A stretch of DNA of 64,000 nucleotides, from the NCBI GenBank assembly GCA_003184365.1, contig NKYR01000034.1:121686-185685 (forward strand). The letters are read 5' to 3'. Below the pieces are notes generated by a model that was given only the letters and a program-made list of their open reading frames with translations, ran no database searches and was not told where the DNA came from. Position 1 is the stretch's first letter, and the number at the start of each line of letters is the position of its first letter. Origin of the DNA: Evernia prunastri. Taxonomy: Eukaryota > Ascomycota > Lecanoromycetes > Lecanorales > Parmeliaceae. Of this stretch, positions 1 through 11,743 are shown piece by piece. The translations under genes were made by a program, and so were the position numbers.

Positions 1-554
1 CACCTAAGAAAAGGATGCGTCCTGACTGCAAGTAGCGCCTTCTGGGCTGGGCAAAATGAAAGATTGTTGGATCAGTGCCTGCTAGTCTGCAAGGAATGCA
101 TCCGGGAATGCGCCCCCCGTTTCGTTCATGTCGAAAATGTGGTGAGTGACTTCAGTAGGTATTGGAGGAGTTGAAGCTGGAAGCTCGCAAACGCTACCAG
201 CCTTAGACAGCTGCATGAATCCTACGCTCGGAACGTCCGGTCCGTGGGAACAATTTGCACTATAATGGGGCATTGTGAGACGACTTATGTTGTATGTTTC
301 GCAAACCGCTCATGCATAGGATAAGAGAGTAGGAACTTCCAAACTGAATCAATGAGGCTTAAAGATTACGTTGTATTGCCCCGGAAATGTGCACCACAAG
401 AATCTTCCTCGCCCATATTTGTAATGACTATCACTGCTACTTGATCTTCCGTGAAAGACAGTGTACTTTTTTCAATCCACTATCCAGCTGATGCCCGCAG
501 ACTAAGCTCCTTTCCAAGCTAGAATTCTTGTGACCTGAGCAGCTGTTGCCAATC
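1..554. other. left-edge region without a confident gene
   Basis: One 63-codon minus-strand ORF with an ATG at 273 ends at a TAG at 82-84. It has no motif I recognise and no clear donor site that would extend it to the window edge. It could be the first exon of a gene that continues to the left, but nothing in view settles this. The remainder up to the next gene looks like promoter and UTR sequence. Confidence 0.3.
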
Positions 555-1592
555 ATGCGGGCTCTAATCATGGTCATTGGCCTTTGCGTAGCCTTCATCT
601 CAGCGCAGGATATATATGCCGTAACCAACTCTACTACTACTGGTCCGTGGAATATTACACCAGCTTTGCGGAGCAGTTCCGAATACCTTACCGCGAACTG
701 GACCGACGCCACAAACATTGGAAATGTGTCTGTTGTCTTCAATGCAGACATCACGCGGAAAGGTAGTTACTCTGTCACAATGTTCACCCCTGGATGCATT
801 CAAGACGACACCTGCGCTGAACGAGCGATTGTCAATGTAACGGGCGACTACACTCTCTCGGTTAATCCCGACGTCTCAACAGCAAAGGAAATCTATCAGA
901 CAAACATCTATGACAAATACGACCCCATCTACGAAGGCCCTGTTGATGTCAGCAGCGATGGCTTCAGACCTACAGTGAAATTGGCAGCACTACCACACCC
1001 GGGGACTGTCATTGTGGCTCAGTGAGTCCTATTCGCAATGATTAACAGGTCAGGTTCTCGCATCTCGACACCCGATCCTTTCTCTTATCACTGACATCTT
1101 TATACCAGTACCGAAAATACCACTATCAATAGCGAAACCGCCACTATCCAGGGTGGAACTGCCCCTGTCAGTACTGAGACTGCCACAAAGACCGCCAGTT
1201 CGACAGCCAGCATCACAATTATAACCAGCAAGAACGAAAAAGCTGGAGGGCTGGATGATGCAGCTAAGATAGGGATTGGTGTCGGTGTCTCGCTGGCAGT
1301 ACTGCTTGGTGCAATGATGGCACTGATGGCGTACCTCCGGCTCCAACGTACTAGAGCCGCTCGGGTAGAAAAAGAACGGCCATACAATGGGGACAGTGTG
1401 GACGATGAATCGGGGCTGATGGAAAACCAACTACGAGAAGGACTGTCACATACAGAGCTGCCAGGGAGATCTTCGCATACAGAATTGCCTGGAGTGTCAT
1501 CGCACACAGAGCTGCCGGGAGACTCGTTGCATCAAGAATTGCCAGAAGGATCGGTGCATGTCCACGAAATGTCTGTCAAAACAGACTCGTGA
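555..1592 (+). CDS. single-pass cell-surface protein, Ser/Thr stalk and ELPG-repeat cytoplasmic tail
   Basis: Two exons (555-1021, 1109-1592; 87-nt intron with a CTGAC branch site) give 316 residues. The ATG at 555 opens a hydrophobic signal peptide. The ectodomain of about 190 residues has several N-glycosylation sequons (NST, NWT, NVS, NVT) and a paired-Cys segment containing GCIQDDTC. A Ser/Thr-rich stalk and one transmembrane helix starting IGIGVGVSLAVLLG follow. The cytoplasmic tail carries three near-identical SHTELPG units spaced nine residues apart, plus a diverged LHQELPE copy. This layout resembles fungal cell-wall or plasma-membrane sensor-type proteins, but I do not recognise a named family. 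A surface or sensor role is inferred from topology only. Confidence 0.8.
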
Positions 1593-2163
1593 ATCCGCAC
1601 CCACGACGTACATCGAGCAAAGGGTAATCCGTGATACCCTTTCCCGTCGCTGATTCAGACGATGTAGTCTGCAGCAACAAGAGATACTCCACGCAGCCAC
1701 CGTGACTTCTATCCCGTGGGCACATGACTTCACTTTACCGTCTCGCTGCTCGCTGGATGTGGGCTTACTCGACGTTGCAGGTGCAGGTGAATTAGTTTCG
1801 ATCAAAGTCGAGGATTGACTCATTAGCACTGATCAGAGAGTGAGCCTTTAAGTAGTAATATTGTTTCTGGGGTTCACTTGAGACAAGGCTTTGGTAGATG
1901 CTTCGGTAGATGGGGACTAATAAGGACTTGAGACACTGACGGTCGGCCGACTTGAGTACGAGAATCAGGCATGCCCTGATTGACATAGAACAAACTTTGC
2001 AACTGTCAATAGCTCTGAGATTTCGAGATACCCGGTGTAATAGTCTCGGGATTCCTTAGTCATTAGATAAACTTATAAAAGCGTTAAACATGTCTCCGAG
2101 GTCTGCTGTGACAAAACGCTGTTGCACCACAATTTTCGATGCTTAATCACAATCGCGTACCCA
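1593..2163. other. intergenic region between convergent genes
   Basis: This 571-nt stretch separates the 3' ends of the convergent surface-protein and STAND genes. It probably holds their 3' UTRs. ORFs here are short, without domains, and lack supporting splice signals. Confidence 0.5.
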
Positions 2164-5100
2164 TCAACACCCATCATCAAACGGAATGATATCACAGTCA
2201 TCATCCTCGTCAAAGTCTTCAAAAGCCCCAGTAAACCTGCGCTTAGGCGGTCTCATTCTCTCCTCGCCCTCCTTCTCGTAGACGTTGATCCAGGGCCCCA
2301 GATCCCTCTCGTTAAGATACACACCAATGGGCGGAGACGCCTTTGGCCCAGAGCGTGGGCCAATGATCAATGTTGAGTTTGACTTGTTGCCGACCCCAGT
2401 GTCGGGTCCCGTGGGAGTGCCACATTGACTACCGGATGACAGTTCTGGGGATGGGAAGAAGTGTACAGAGCGCTCTCTGGCCGAGCGAGGGAGGAAGATT
2501 GTCTCGCGCGGCGTTGTAATCAGAGCAGGAGAGCAGCGAGAACCTTCTGTGGTCGTTTTCCTCTCGGCTGAGGTATCTTTGGGCGAAGGTAGAGGTATTC
2601 GGTAAACGCGAAGTTTGAAACCGGTCATTGTGAAGTATGCGGCGGTAGGAGTCCATGTCCACGAATATGGAAGGATTGACACAATGGGATTGGTCCATGG
2701 TCCCAGGGCATGGCATTGTCTTGATACTATGGTAGGCCGATCTTTGGCGGGATTAGTGGTCGAGAGTCGCATAGTGGTGATATGAAAGGTCAGATCGTAG
2801 TGCTTTTCGCGAAGGCTGCTCGTGATATGTGATCCGGTTTTTGGCTTGCGCCGTTGAGCCTCAACACTGCCTACATGCAAGTAATCGCCCCTCGGAGAAA
2901 AATAGATATCAATGCTGATCTGTTGCGCTAGAGTGATATTGTCAATAAATCTCTGTATTTGATTGATGGTACCCAAAGCCGAGATCTTACCTTTTTTGGA
3001 GGTTGTCTTAAACGACTGCTCAGAAAAAGATCGCTTCTTGCTTGTACTTGCGATATCAGTGTCGACGAAAAGAAGCTTTTCAGCACAAACTGGCCACACC
3101 ACTAGTGGTAGCAGAGGGTGGATAGCTGGCGCAGATCGATGAAGCGTAGTGCTCTCGCTCACTGCGCGAGTAAAAATCGGCATTTCCATTGTCGTAGTTG
3201 TATCGAAGATGAGGATTTCTTGGCCGGGAACGAAACCACTCCATGAGATAACTGATATCATACCCTCACCACTGACCTCTTCATAAAGCTGATGGGTTTT
3301 TTCGAGGCACCATTCCCCGTTTTTTACGCATTTCTGACATAAATCGTAATTACCTCTGGAACATACAGGACAGTGATACCAAGTCGGGTATGCACTCTCG
3401 TCACACCGATCGCAACCTTTCTCCATTGCTAATGGTTGACCGGTTATGGAGACCGGATACTCGTACCCGTCCTGGAAGTCCTGAATCATACCTCCCGTTA
3501 TCTGCTGATCACGCTCGTCGCTGTCAGAAGATCCCGAAGTTGGAGCCGAGAGGAGTGAACCGGTCTCATCAGTGTCAGATTCTTCGGCCTCCTCGAGTGA
3601 GGATATAGAATCAGAGCCGTCGAGGCTTTCTGTAGAGTTTGATGCCGGGTTCAGACTATTCGTCTCTGAATCACCGCTTGAAGACTCGTGATGTGACTGT
3701 TCATCTGGGCTCTCAGTGTCCTCCGATATTGAACGCAAAGAGTCGCTTGAATCTTTATGCTTGAGAGAGCTCGTATCGGAGAATGCAGGCGCCTCATCGT
3801 CGATCCCATCGTCTTCACTACTAGAGTCATGGCTGCTAGACTCTGAGTCACTCCTTGGGAGTCGTCGTTTCCTATTGCGGTTCCTGTGAGACGCTTTTGT
3901 TGTGGGCTCCGCTTTTGGAATTCTCCGCCTACAAATGACGAGCAAATTGCCTTGGTGAGCAATCTCGTCGCAATACTCCCTCGGTATAGAAGCATCTGTG
4001 GAGGTTTTTGTTGGATGTTTCTCCGAAGTCTCGGAATCCGCATTGCCTTCATCTGTCGACTCTTCTGCACCATTGCCTTTCCGCGTTCTTTCAGGACTCT
4101 TGGATCCGGTGAGCGAGGATCCTAAGCCTTGGGGGTCTTTTTCTGTGAATAGTACACGAGATCCGATCCGGAGTCCCGATCCGTTGTTCAACAAAGTAAA
4201 AGGACCCTGGTTGATGGCAGATGTAGACTGAGGTAAGAATGCCACTTTCCGAGGACCAGTGGCGTGATAAAGTGACCATTGCACATCTGAGCAAGACACG
4301 TTTACGACCCTCGAATCAACGAGGGACGAGCTTTTTGTACCATCGATGTCCCATCTCTCCACCGAGACCCTCAATTTGCCATTTTCGCTCTCACTGTGAT
4401 CAGTCAGTGCCGAACGATCCCTCATCTTGGGAAGAAACGCATATTGGCTTGATTGAACCCTACAAAGGACGAGCTTTTGCCCACCAGGAGACAAGTCATA
4501 CCAGAAACATAAGTCTTTGGTTGGTTCCGCAAGTTCAGAGAGTGTATTTGAAGAAATAAAATGGAAGCTGTGGTATCGTTCCTGCTTGTCTTGTAAGAAG
4601 TGCGACGGGCCTAAAGCTCTCAAGAAACAGCGGTCGATTTCCCCATTGAACTCTGATGTCAACCCGAGCTACAAAAGCTCACTCCATTCATAGATAAAAT
4701 CGTGGAACTGAGGAAGAATCCTAGATGTGTAGCAATTGAGATGTCCCGCACAATCAGGTAAGAGTTTCTTCATGCTTACAGGCTGCCCCGTCATTTGGTC
4801 AAATTTCAGGAGGAAATGCCCTATGATGGATAGACTCTGTACTTGAATCAAAGTCTGGAAGTTTGGAGACATCAAGAAGTGTTTCAGTCGATCCTGGGAC
4901 TCGGGCGCAAATGATTTCTCGTCGCAGTGGCGATACCAATATTTTGCGGCGTACAATAACAACTGATGCTTCAAGGTACTTTCGCCAAGCGAGGTTGTAA
5001 ATTCATAGTGGTTCTTTTTCTCGAGGAGCTTGGAGTAGCGCGGCTGAGAAAGGTATTTGACACAACAGTCACAGATGAGGTCTTGTGACACCACACGCTC

Positions 5101-7558
5101 TTCCAGTTCTGTCTGCGCGTCCTCTCGAAGAAACGCAAAGACCGCCGAGTGGTTCAGCTCAAGAGTACCATCTTCGCTACCTTCTTCTTGGATGAATCTT
5201 ACCAGCCGCGAACATTCTTTACGTATGGTTGTCAGATCTACATATTTCGAGGTGCTGAGATCTTCATCCGCGCCAGACCGAAGGATTGCAACAGCTTCTC
5301 TCAACTCGAGAAGTCGAAGAGGCCGCTTGGTATAGGTTAAGAGTGAAAGAATGATCCTGTTAGACCAGTCAGCACTAGCGACTGAAGTGCCACGCATCGG
5401 GAACTAACTTCCATAGAGGTAGGTTCGAGTGTAGAAACCACTTTGTCATGTCTTGCTTCTTATATTCGTCAATGATTCCCCGGTAGATGTCGTTCATTTT
5501 TGTGGGCAGACCTCGGAAAGCGAGGCGCATCATATCTTCAGCATCTTCAGCCTTTTCCTTGAGATCAGAGATCATAGAGCTGGCCCAAAGGAAGCTTCCT
5601 TCAACTTCTGTTTCCATGCATGATCGAACTAGCCTTTGAGCGAACTCGTCTCCATCCACAGATTCTGGAATCGCTGCTGCAAAGTACGTCTTTATATCAG
5701 CTTCTGTGTCCTTGACATGCAGTTCTTTTTCCACGACTGCGGTACTGTGCATCCCTCTCATGGACTTCTCTATCTGGGGTATAGGCTGACTACCGAACCA
5801 AATCCTTATCTTGTCAGGGACTTTGGTTGTTTCTTCCATCAGAAAATGAACAAGGTCTTGGATATCCTGAAAATTCGAAGCTTCGTCGAGACCGTCGATG
5901 AAAACGTATATCTTGTCTAATTCCAAGAAAAGTTTGGGAATCAGATACTCTAAGCAACCGGAGTCTTCTTTGCACTCCTCGATCAAAGCGATTACGTGGT
6001 CAGGAACGTCATTCGTAATAGCCTCTAAAGATCTGGTGATCTGGTACACCAGGTTCTGAAGAACATGCACTTTTGAGACCTCTGTGCCCTTCTTCAGAAA
6101 GTGAATCGCGGTTGTTGGAGCATTGGGTCCTTGGCGAATTCGTTCAACGGCTGCTGCGCACAAGAATGACTTGCCAGCACCATGCCTACCGTTGAGCCAG
6201 AATATTGGTGTATCGCATTTATTGGCCGTCCACTTTTGAAATTCTGGAGAATCGAAGAGCCATTCACATGAGCTTGGATGGCGCTCTTTGACCATGTTAC
6301 GAAGCAAGTCACGGCTTCGGCTTGAGTCACCCCTAATGGAATTGAGAGCCTGTCGCCTACGATTTTCTATCTACTGTCAGCAGATAGCAACAAAAAAACA
6401 TACAAGACACCCACCTCGCTCTTGTCGTCTACGATTTGCATTTTCATGCTCAATAGCGATTCTTGTGATTTCTTGCTTCTCAATCAGCTCTTTAAGATGT
6501 TCAGCTGCCCTTTTTTGCCGTATCTCCAAGTTCGTCCATCGCATTTCATTCAGCTTTCGCTCTTCTGCAGCCGCAGCTCGTTCGATTGCAGCTTCAATAC
6601 GCTCCTGAGTGAATCCTGCCTTGATTCCTTTGACCATTTCCCTTGATTCGTTTTGTAGCTCCTGTTCAGCGAAGTTGCAGATCCTGTCGAGAGCGTCGGC
6701 ATCCTCTTTGAGTTGGTCGAGTATTTTCTTCAGCTTGTCACTGGGAAACATGGCGCGGGCAAGTTGCGCATATGCTGCAACATTTTAGATATATAGCAAA
6801 CAAAGTAGTGGAGCTCCACACAGAGTGCACTCACATCTCCGCCTAAGTTCTTTTGTAACCCTATACCAAAAGACCAAGATCGTTCTGTATGACTTGGCTA
6901 GAATTCTTTGGACACTGGGAGCAGTGTAGGGAGTAAGTGAGTATATTTCTTTGCATGAAGCCAGCCGGAAAATATGTTCTGACAGCGTTTCAAGCTCATT
7001 CTGTATTTGCTCAAAGATGCTGCTGAATCGCTGAGCCCACTTGATTTGATCTGTCAGCTTCAGTCCGTATTCATGGTCTTTGCACTTACACCCATCATGA
7101 ACTTGAGTCCACCCCAAACGACGGCAAGAGGTGCGGCTTGGGGAATGTTCGAAACGGCAGTAACTGATTCTCATGTGAATAGTCTCCCAGTATCCAAGCG
7201 CGGGATCAAACGCACTTGTGCCACCAATGACCCCAGATAATTCATCAAGACCGTTGACCACGGGTGTCAGATACTTTCTCCAGAAATGGCGGAGCTTTTG
7301 GTCCTGGCATTGCTTCACTAAAGTCTCTACGGCTTTCTGGAGTTCCTCTGCCGAGGCGTTGCCGTTATCCAACTCGATCTCCCCAATAAATCGCTTTTTC
7401 TTCGGTTTGTCCGCAAGCTCGGTACGGTAGTCGTCAAAAGCTTTCTGAAAACTTAAAGGATGAGAGTAAGCACGGTAGCAGGCCCTTGAACACAACGCGA
7501 CTTCTTACTAGTCATTTCCCGCTTTCTCGACGTCGGGTCCTTCCCCATTCGAAAGCAT
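2164..7558 (-). CDS. STAND (NLR-like) NACHT protein with ZZ zinc finger, interrupted by in-frame TAG
   Basis: Seven exons: 7558-7509, 7451-7216, 7163-7092, 7050-6835, 6774-6415, 6366-5409, 5356-2164. All phases agree and the exons sum to 1,695 codons. The N-terminal region has the VVWGGLKF signature seen at the start of many fungal STAND proteins (DUF7708-like). A charged helical linker follows, then a NACHT NTPase with Walker A GRHGAGKS and Walker B VFIDGLDEA, then a helical region. After a long acidic Ser-rich segment comes a ZZ-type finger (CDRC, CPVC, CQKC, with a later Cys and His). An in-frame TAG at 4669-4671 (codon 860) splits the last exon; the frame and family-like sequence resume directly after it. 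Such proteins are NTP-driven signalling switches in fungal non-self recognition. Truncation, readthrough, strain-specific decay or a sequencing error all remain possible. Confidence 0.8.
4669..4671 (-). other. in-frame TAG stop inside the STAND gene
   Basis: The minus-strand reading is TTG TAG CTC. Codons 1-859 lie upstream and 834 sense codons in the same frame follow before the natural stop at 2164. The only GT-AG pairs close around it would make introns of about 25-30 nt, too short for these genes. A C-to-T change of a CAG codon would create it. Confidence 0.85.
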
Positions 7559-8457
7559 GTTGACCTTGATAAATATACCGGCCGGTACTCAAAGATATTG
7601 TTTCTATGGGAAAGATAATTTGTCGTGGTCGTCCAGCCTTCTACAGCTTCAGCAGCTGGCGGAGATAAGACGCGAGAAGATAATGAAGGTTACTAGTTCG
7701 GATCCTAGGAGATAGTAAATTACAATAAGTAATATACCATAGTTCAGAATTTTTACCAGTCCTTCACATCTAATTCCTCCTTTTACTACGATTTTCGGAT
7801 GCTTTTTACCGCCCGGCTTATCACTGTTGGACACGCTGTAAGTTTGATAAAGGTACCGGATCATACTGGGAAGTCTGGCGTAGGCGTACTCGTATGAATC
7901 TGTAAGGTAGGGGATGAGCCAGCAATTTGCCGCCAAGAAGGCGCGAAGGAGTCCAGGCTAGCCAGGGTCAGCATGGGAGGCGGGGTTCTCTCAGAGAAGC
8001 GAGTCGTGCAGGCATCAGCGTTGGTGGGGTGGGGGCTGAGGGTACAGGGGTATTCTTTTAATCACCTGGTAGATAAGTAAGTAAATTAATAGAAAGATAC
8101 TTTAAACATCAAAGGTACTCTAGTCAACCCCACTACCAAAGCTCCATTAATAGCGAGCGCGCTGATCTACGCTGCCACGTAAATGCAGAGGTCAACGTCA
8201 GCGACGACATTATCACAACACCGTAGTCCTGCTCGATCAAGGCATTCATAATCTCGTAAAGCCTTAAAGACTGGTTCCACGATCCTCGAATACATGTTGT
8301 TGAGAATAGAATACGTGTCGTCAATTGGTATTTTATTGGCAAGAAAATCCAAAGCGCTGCGGCCCGACAACCTCATACTAAAGTCATTTCTTCCGTCCAA
8401 GGAATATTTATCGCCTGAAGCCTACGAGTGAAGCTGTGGACAGTAGACACCTTTGAA
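7559..8457. other. intergenic region between divergent STAND and AAA+ genes
   Basis: About 0.9 kb between divergent start codons. It must contain both promoters. I see no ORF with domain content and no clear repeat, only AT-rich stretches around 7680-7750 and 8060-8120. Confidence 0.5.
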
Positions 8458-10763
8458 ATGCCTCCCGAGGTCTCTAGATTCCGCTCCGCGAGCCCAGAAA
8501 ATATGGAGGAGCCTTCTATCTCGGATGGCCTGAAGATGAACGACTTAGACCGTAAGAGTTCAGTCGGGTTCAAAGAACCATCCGGCACCTCGAAGAGCAA
8601 CGAGAAGGAAAGGCAAATGATTGGTCGCGCGGATCAAGTGTATGATCCCTGGAGGCTTCGTATGGGGTTCCAGAATGCTGACAGCATCCAGATGGAACAA
8701 GTATGCCATCCAATTTTTCATCATTCATACGAGAAAAGAGACTTAATGCCGTGCAAAACTAGGCAAAAGCGCCGATTCGAGTATTTTGAGATGAGACCTC
8801 CAAAACCCCGGAAATTCAAGTTCACCAAGTATGTAATACTTGTTCGCCGAAGGATTAGCGGCAAGGGAATGCCTACTGGCGTGACAGAGGTCGACGTCCG
8901 AGGCTCCCTGTTGCAGCAAGCTCTGTCAGACATGCACACGGACACTGAGGGATTCAGCTTTGATGATGACCCCCCGCAGGTACTGTCCTATGCTCCTTCG
9001 CGACCCCTTGTTTCTACTAAAAACCAGACGTAGATAGAGCCGAAGCTGCTTTTCCACTCATATGAGGCCCTTGAAGCCTTGCTGAAGACCAAGAAGCCGG
9101 ATGAGCCCGAAGATCAACCCTTCATATTTGAACTTGAAGCCGCGCTGCGATATATTAGAGAAGACTTCGATTCTACTTTCACCTCCTTATCAAAGTTACT
9201 GCCCAGCAAGCAAATTACGTACCCGGTCCTGTGGGCATTGTTCCCGCCAAATACAATCGTCTATTCTACGGACCAACTTCGCAAGCCAAGAGCATGGCTC
9301 GTACGTGAGGCAACAGAACGTGAAAGCCAAGGCACCCAGTGGCTTCAGCTAGAGCCTGAGCACATTGACTTTGACGGCACCAACATTGGTACCGTATCCT
9401 CTGAGCCTCTGAAGATATATGCATTTTCTGGGGCGAAGAACATCTCTGATCTTCCCTGTTTCCCTCTCGAATACCACCCCGATCCCTCTGCAGCTCGAAA
9501 AGACCTCCTGAAAATGGGGCGTAAAGCTATGGGCCTCCATGGAAGGGTCTTGGTAGAGTATAAAGGTCACGCCCTGAAGGAAGTACCACCTCCGCGGGGC
9601 ATTTCGAAGTTCAATGTGCGTAGTAGCCTTCATCCTTTCATAGATTGTATTGTCATATTCATTTCCACGATTTTCCGCATAGCTGATGGTGTATTCGTCT
9701 TAGGTTCATGGGAGAGTAATGCTGGATCCGGAGATATTCGAAAAACTGAATACTGACAATGAAACTGTCGTTGTTCCGACTGTGAGACCGCTCAACAAGG
9801 ACAAGCTCACAGACGAGCAAATCATGACCGTGAATACCAATTTATTCGGCTTCAGTCTCGGTGACAAAATCTGGGGTAAGCCAGACCATATGACTAGCAA
9901 GTACAGCATATCTAATACATGCCATAGGCGCTTTCGCCGTATCACAAATTTCCGACGTGGTCTGGAATGAAGGGATCTTTGAATCCCTCGTACTGGAAGA
10001 AAACCAAAGAGACTTAGTGCATGACCTCGTCCAAGCGCACGAGTCGAGTGGAAATGAGCAGATCTTTGACGACGTTGTACGAGACAAAGGCAAAGGCCTT
10101 ATTGGTCTTCTGACCGGTCCCCCCGGCGTGGGTAAGACTCTGACAGCTGAAGCGGTGGCTGAGGTGACACACCGTCCACTGTATATGATCAGTTCCGGGG
10201 AATTGGGCGATAGGCCTTCGGACGTGCACGACAAGCTGGAAGATGTTCTTGAGCTCGCGCAGCTTTGGGACGCTGTTCTGCTCCTGGACGAGGCGGACGT
10301 TTTCCTCGCCGAAAGGAATGACACCGATCTGTCGCGCAACGCCATCACTTCCATATTCTTGCGGGAACTTGAGTACTACCAAGGTATCTTGATCCTCACA
10401 ACAAATCGCATGAAGACGTTTGATTCTGCCTTCGAAAGTCGTATTCATTTCTGCCTCGAGTATCCCGATCTGGACAACAGCGCTCGCGAGACAGTATGGC
10501 GGAATTTCATTGCCAAAGCGCGGTTGAACAGCAGGGTCCATGTCGATTTGAATGATGACAATATCCGAGAGCTGGCGACACTTGAGCTCAATGGCCGACA
10601 GATTAAGAACATCATGAGCGTATCGCAGGCTGTGGCGATGAAGAGAAACACGACCTTGGGCGAGGATAGTATTCGAATGACGATCAAGCTCACACAAAAC
10701 TTTGACAAGACAAAAAAGCATCTGAAAGAGCAGCGCGATCTAGCCATCAGTCGAGAGCAATGA
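8458..10763 (+). CDS. AAA+ ATPase with DUF7025-like middle region
   Basis: Four exons (8458-8979, 9034-9615, 9704-9875, 9928-10763) give 703 residues with matching phases. The N-terminal third is charged and disordered. The middle (about residues 190-370) resembles the DUF7025 region found before the ATPase in many fungal AAA proteins, with FPLEYHPD and the segment around HGRVMLDPEIF. The C-terminal half is a single AAA+ module: Walker A GPPGVGKT, Walker B LLLDEADVFL, a sensor-like LTTNR, and an ESRIHFCLEYP segment like the second region of homology. The family is expanded in filamentous fungi, and specific substrates are mostly unknown. It lies head-to-head with the STAND gene. A role in protein remodelling is inference. 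The ATG at 8458 is the first in frame; an upstream exon cannot be excluded. Confidence 0.85.
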
Positions 10764-11125
10764 TATTGTAGAGCGGATAAAGTTATTTTAGATGGATTTC
10801 CTTGCTTCAGACATTTATTCCTCTATATGTAAGTCCTTGGGTATAGGTTGGGCTCTTTACGGTGAACGGTGACATCTTGAGCAAATGCTTGGAGACACTA
10901 CGGGCAGCTTTGATATCCCAGCTTGGAATCATAATCCTATCATTATCACAGATAATTTATTGAAACATTCCTCGATGTGGCAACGTCAGTACTGCGTCAG
11001 TCCCACACAGCCCGGATACCCTTCGGATAGCGCACCCGGGAACTGTGATCCGGGGTTGGTGAAGCGGATATCATTGGGGTCTCTCGCTATTAGTAATCAA
11101 GCATGTCTACTTGCAGAAATTATTA

Positions 11126-11455
11126 CTCGTAATCACCCCCTAAGGTAATGCAACACACCCACTAATACAATACCCTAAATTTCGATAATTCTGGGGGGTA
11201 TATCGCCCCTAAAGGCCTCCCTAAAGGCCGCCCCGAAGAATTTGAACATAGAGTACTTTCTTATACCACTATATATATTCATCAATACAACTCCGATTTG
11301 AAAAAGTCTTGAAGCTTTAAAACCTAGATTTTACTTCCTACATCTTTGTTTTCACTTATTTTTAAATACTGTTGTGAAAGATCGAATTATGAAATTTTCG
11401 GATTTCAGGGTATTGCATTATTAGTGGGTGTGTTGCATTAGGGGGTGACATCGAG
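11126..11455. mobile_element. inverted-repeat element (MITE-like), TA-flanked
   Basis: A left arm (11126-11191) and right arm (11384-11455) form long imperfect inverted repeats with the shared core TGCAACACACCCACTAAT. The inner arms pair at TACCCTAAAT and GGATTTCAGGGTA-like sequence. The outermost bases CTCG and CGAG are bordered by TA on both sides, which fits a TA target duplication. The centre is AT-rich and non-coding, with a CCTAAAGGCC direct repeat near 11211-11232. Size (about 330 bp), arms and TA flanks suggest a non-autonomous Tc1/mariner-type element. No transposase is present. Confidence 0.65.
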
Positions 11456-11743
11456 TATTCTCTGGATGGCCGAGCCCCACGAGAGCCTTGGTCGCAGCCT
11501 GTGCCATGGCTGTGCAATTCTCGGCGGAATGCGATCCACCGATCCACGGAACGACCCATATCAGGCTCCCAAGGTCTTTCTGTTAGATATATATAATATG
11601 TTGGGACCTCCATCGCTGAACCAAGCACCTTTGTCGAATCTAGAGCCAACTTGCTCCCAGCCTTATCGCTGCCCTCGGGGTGGATATTTGATGCCCCCAC
11701 ACTGCCCTCCGTCGTTGGATCGTGACGCGTCGATCCAGCAAAC

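Noticed and set aside
4640..4700. Short intron removing the TAG in the STAND gene (GTGAGC to ATCAG, 30 nt, or GTAGCT to ATCAG, about 25 nt).
   Set aside because: Both are well below the smallest intron otherwise seen here (41 nt), and the removed residues look like family sequence, so a real stop is more likely.
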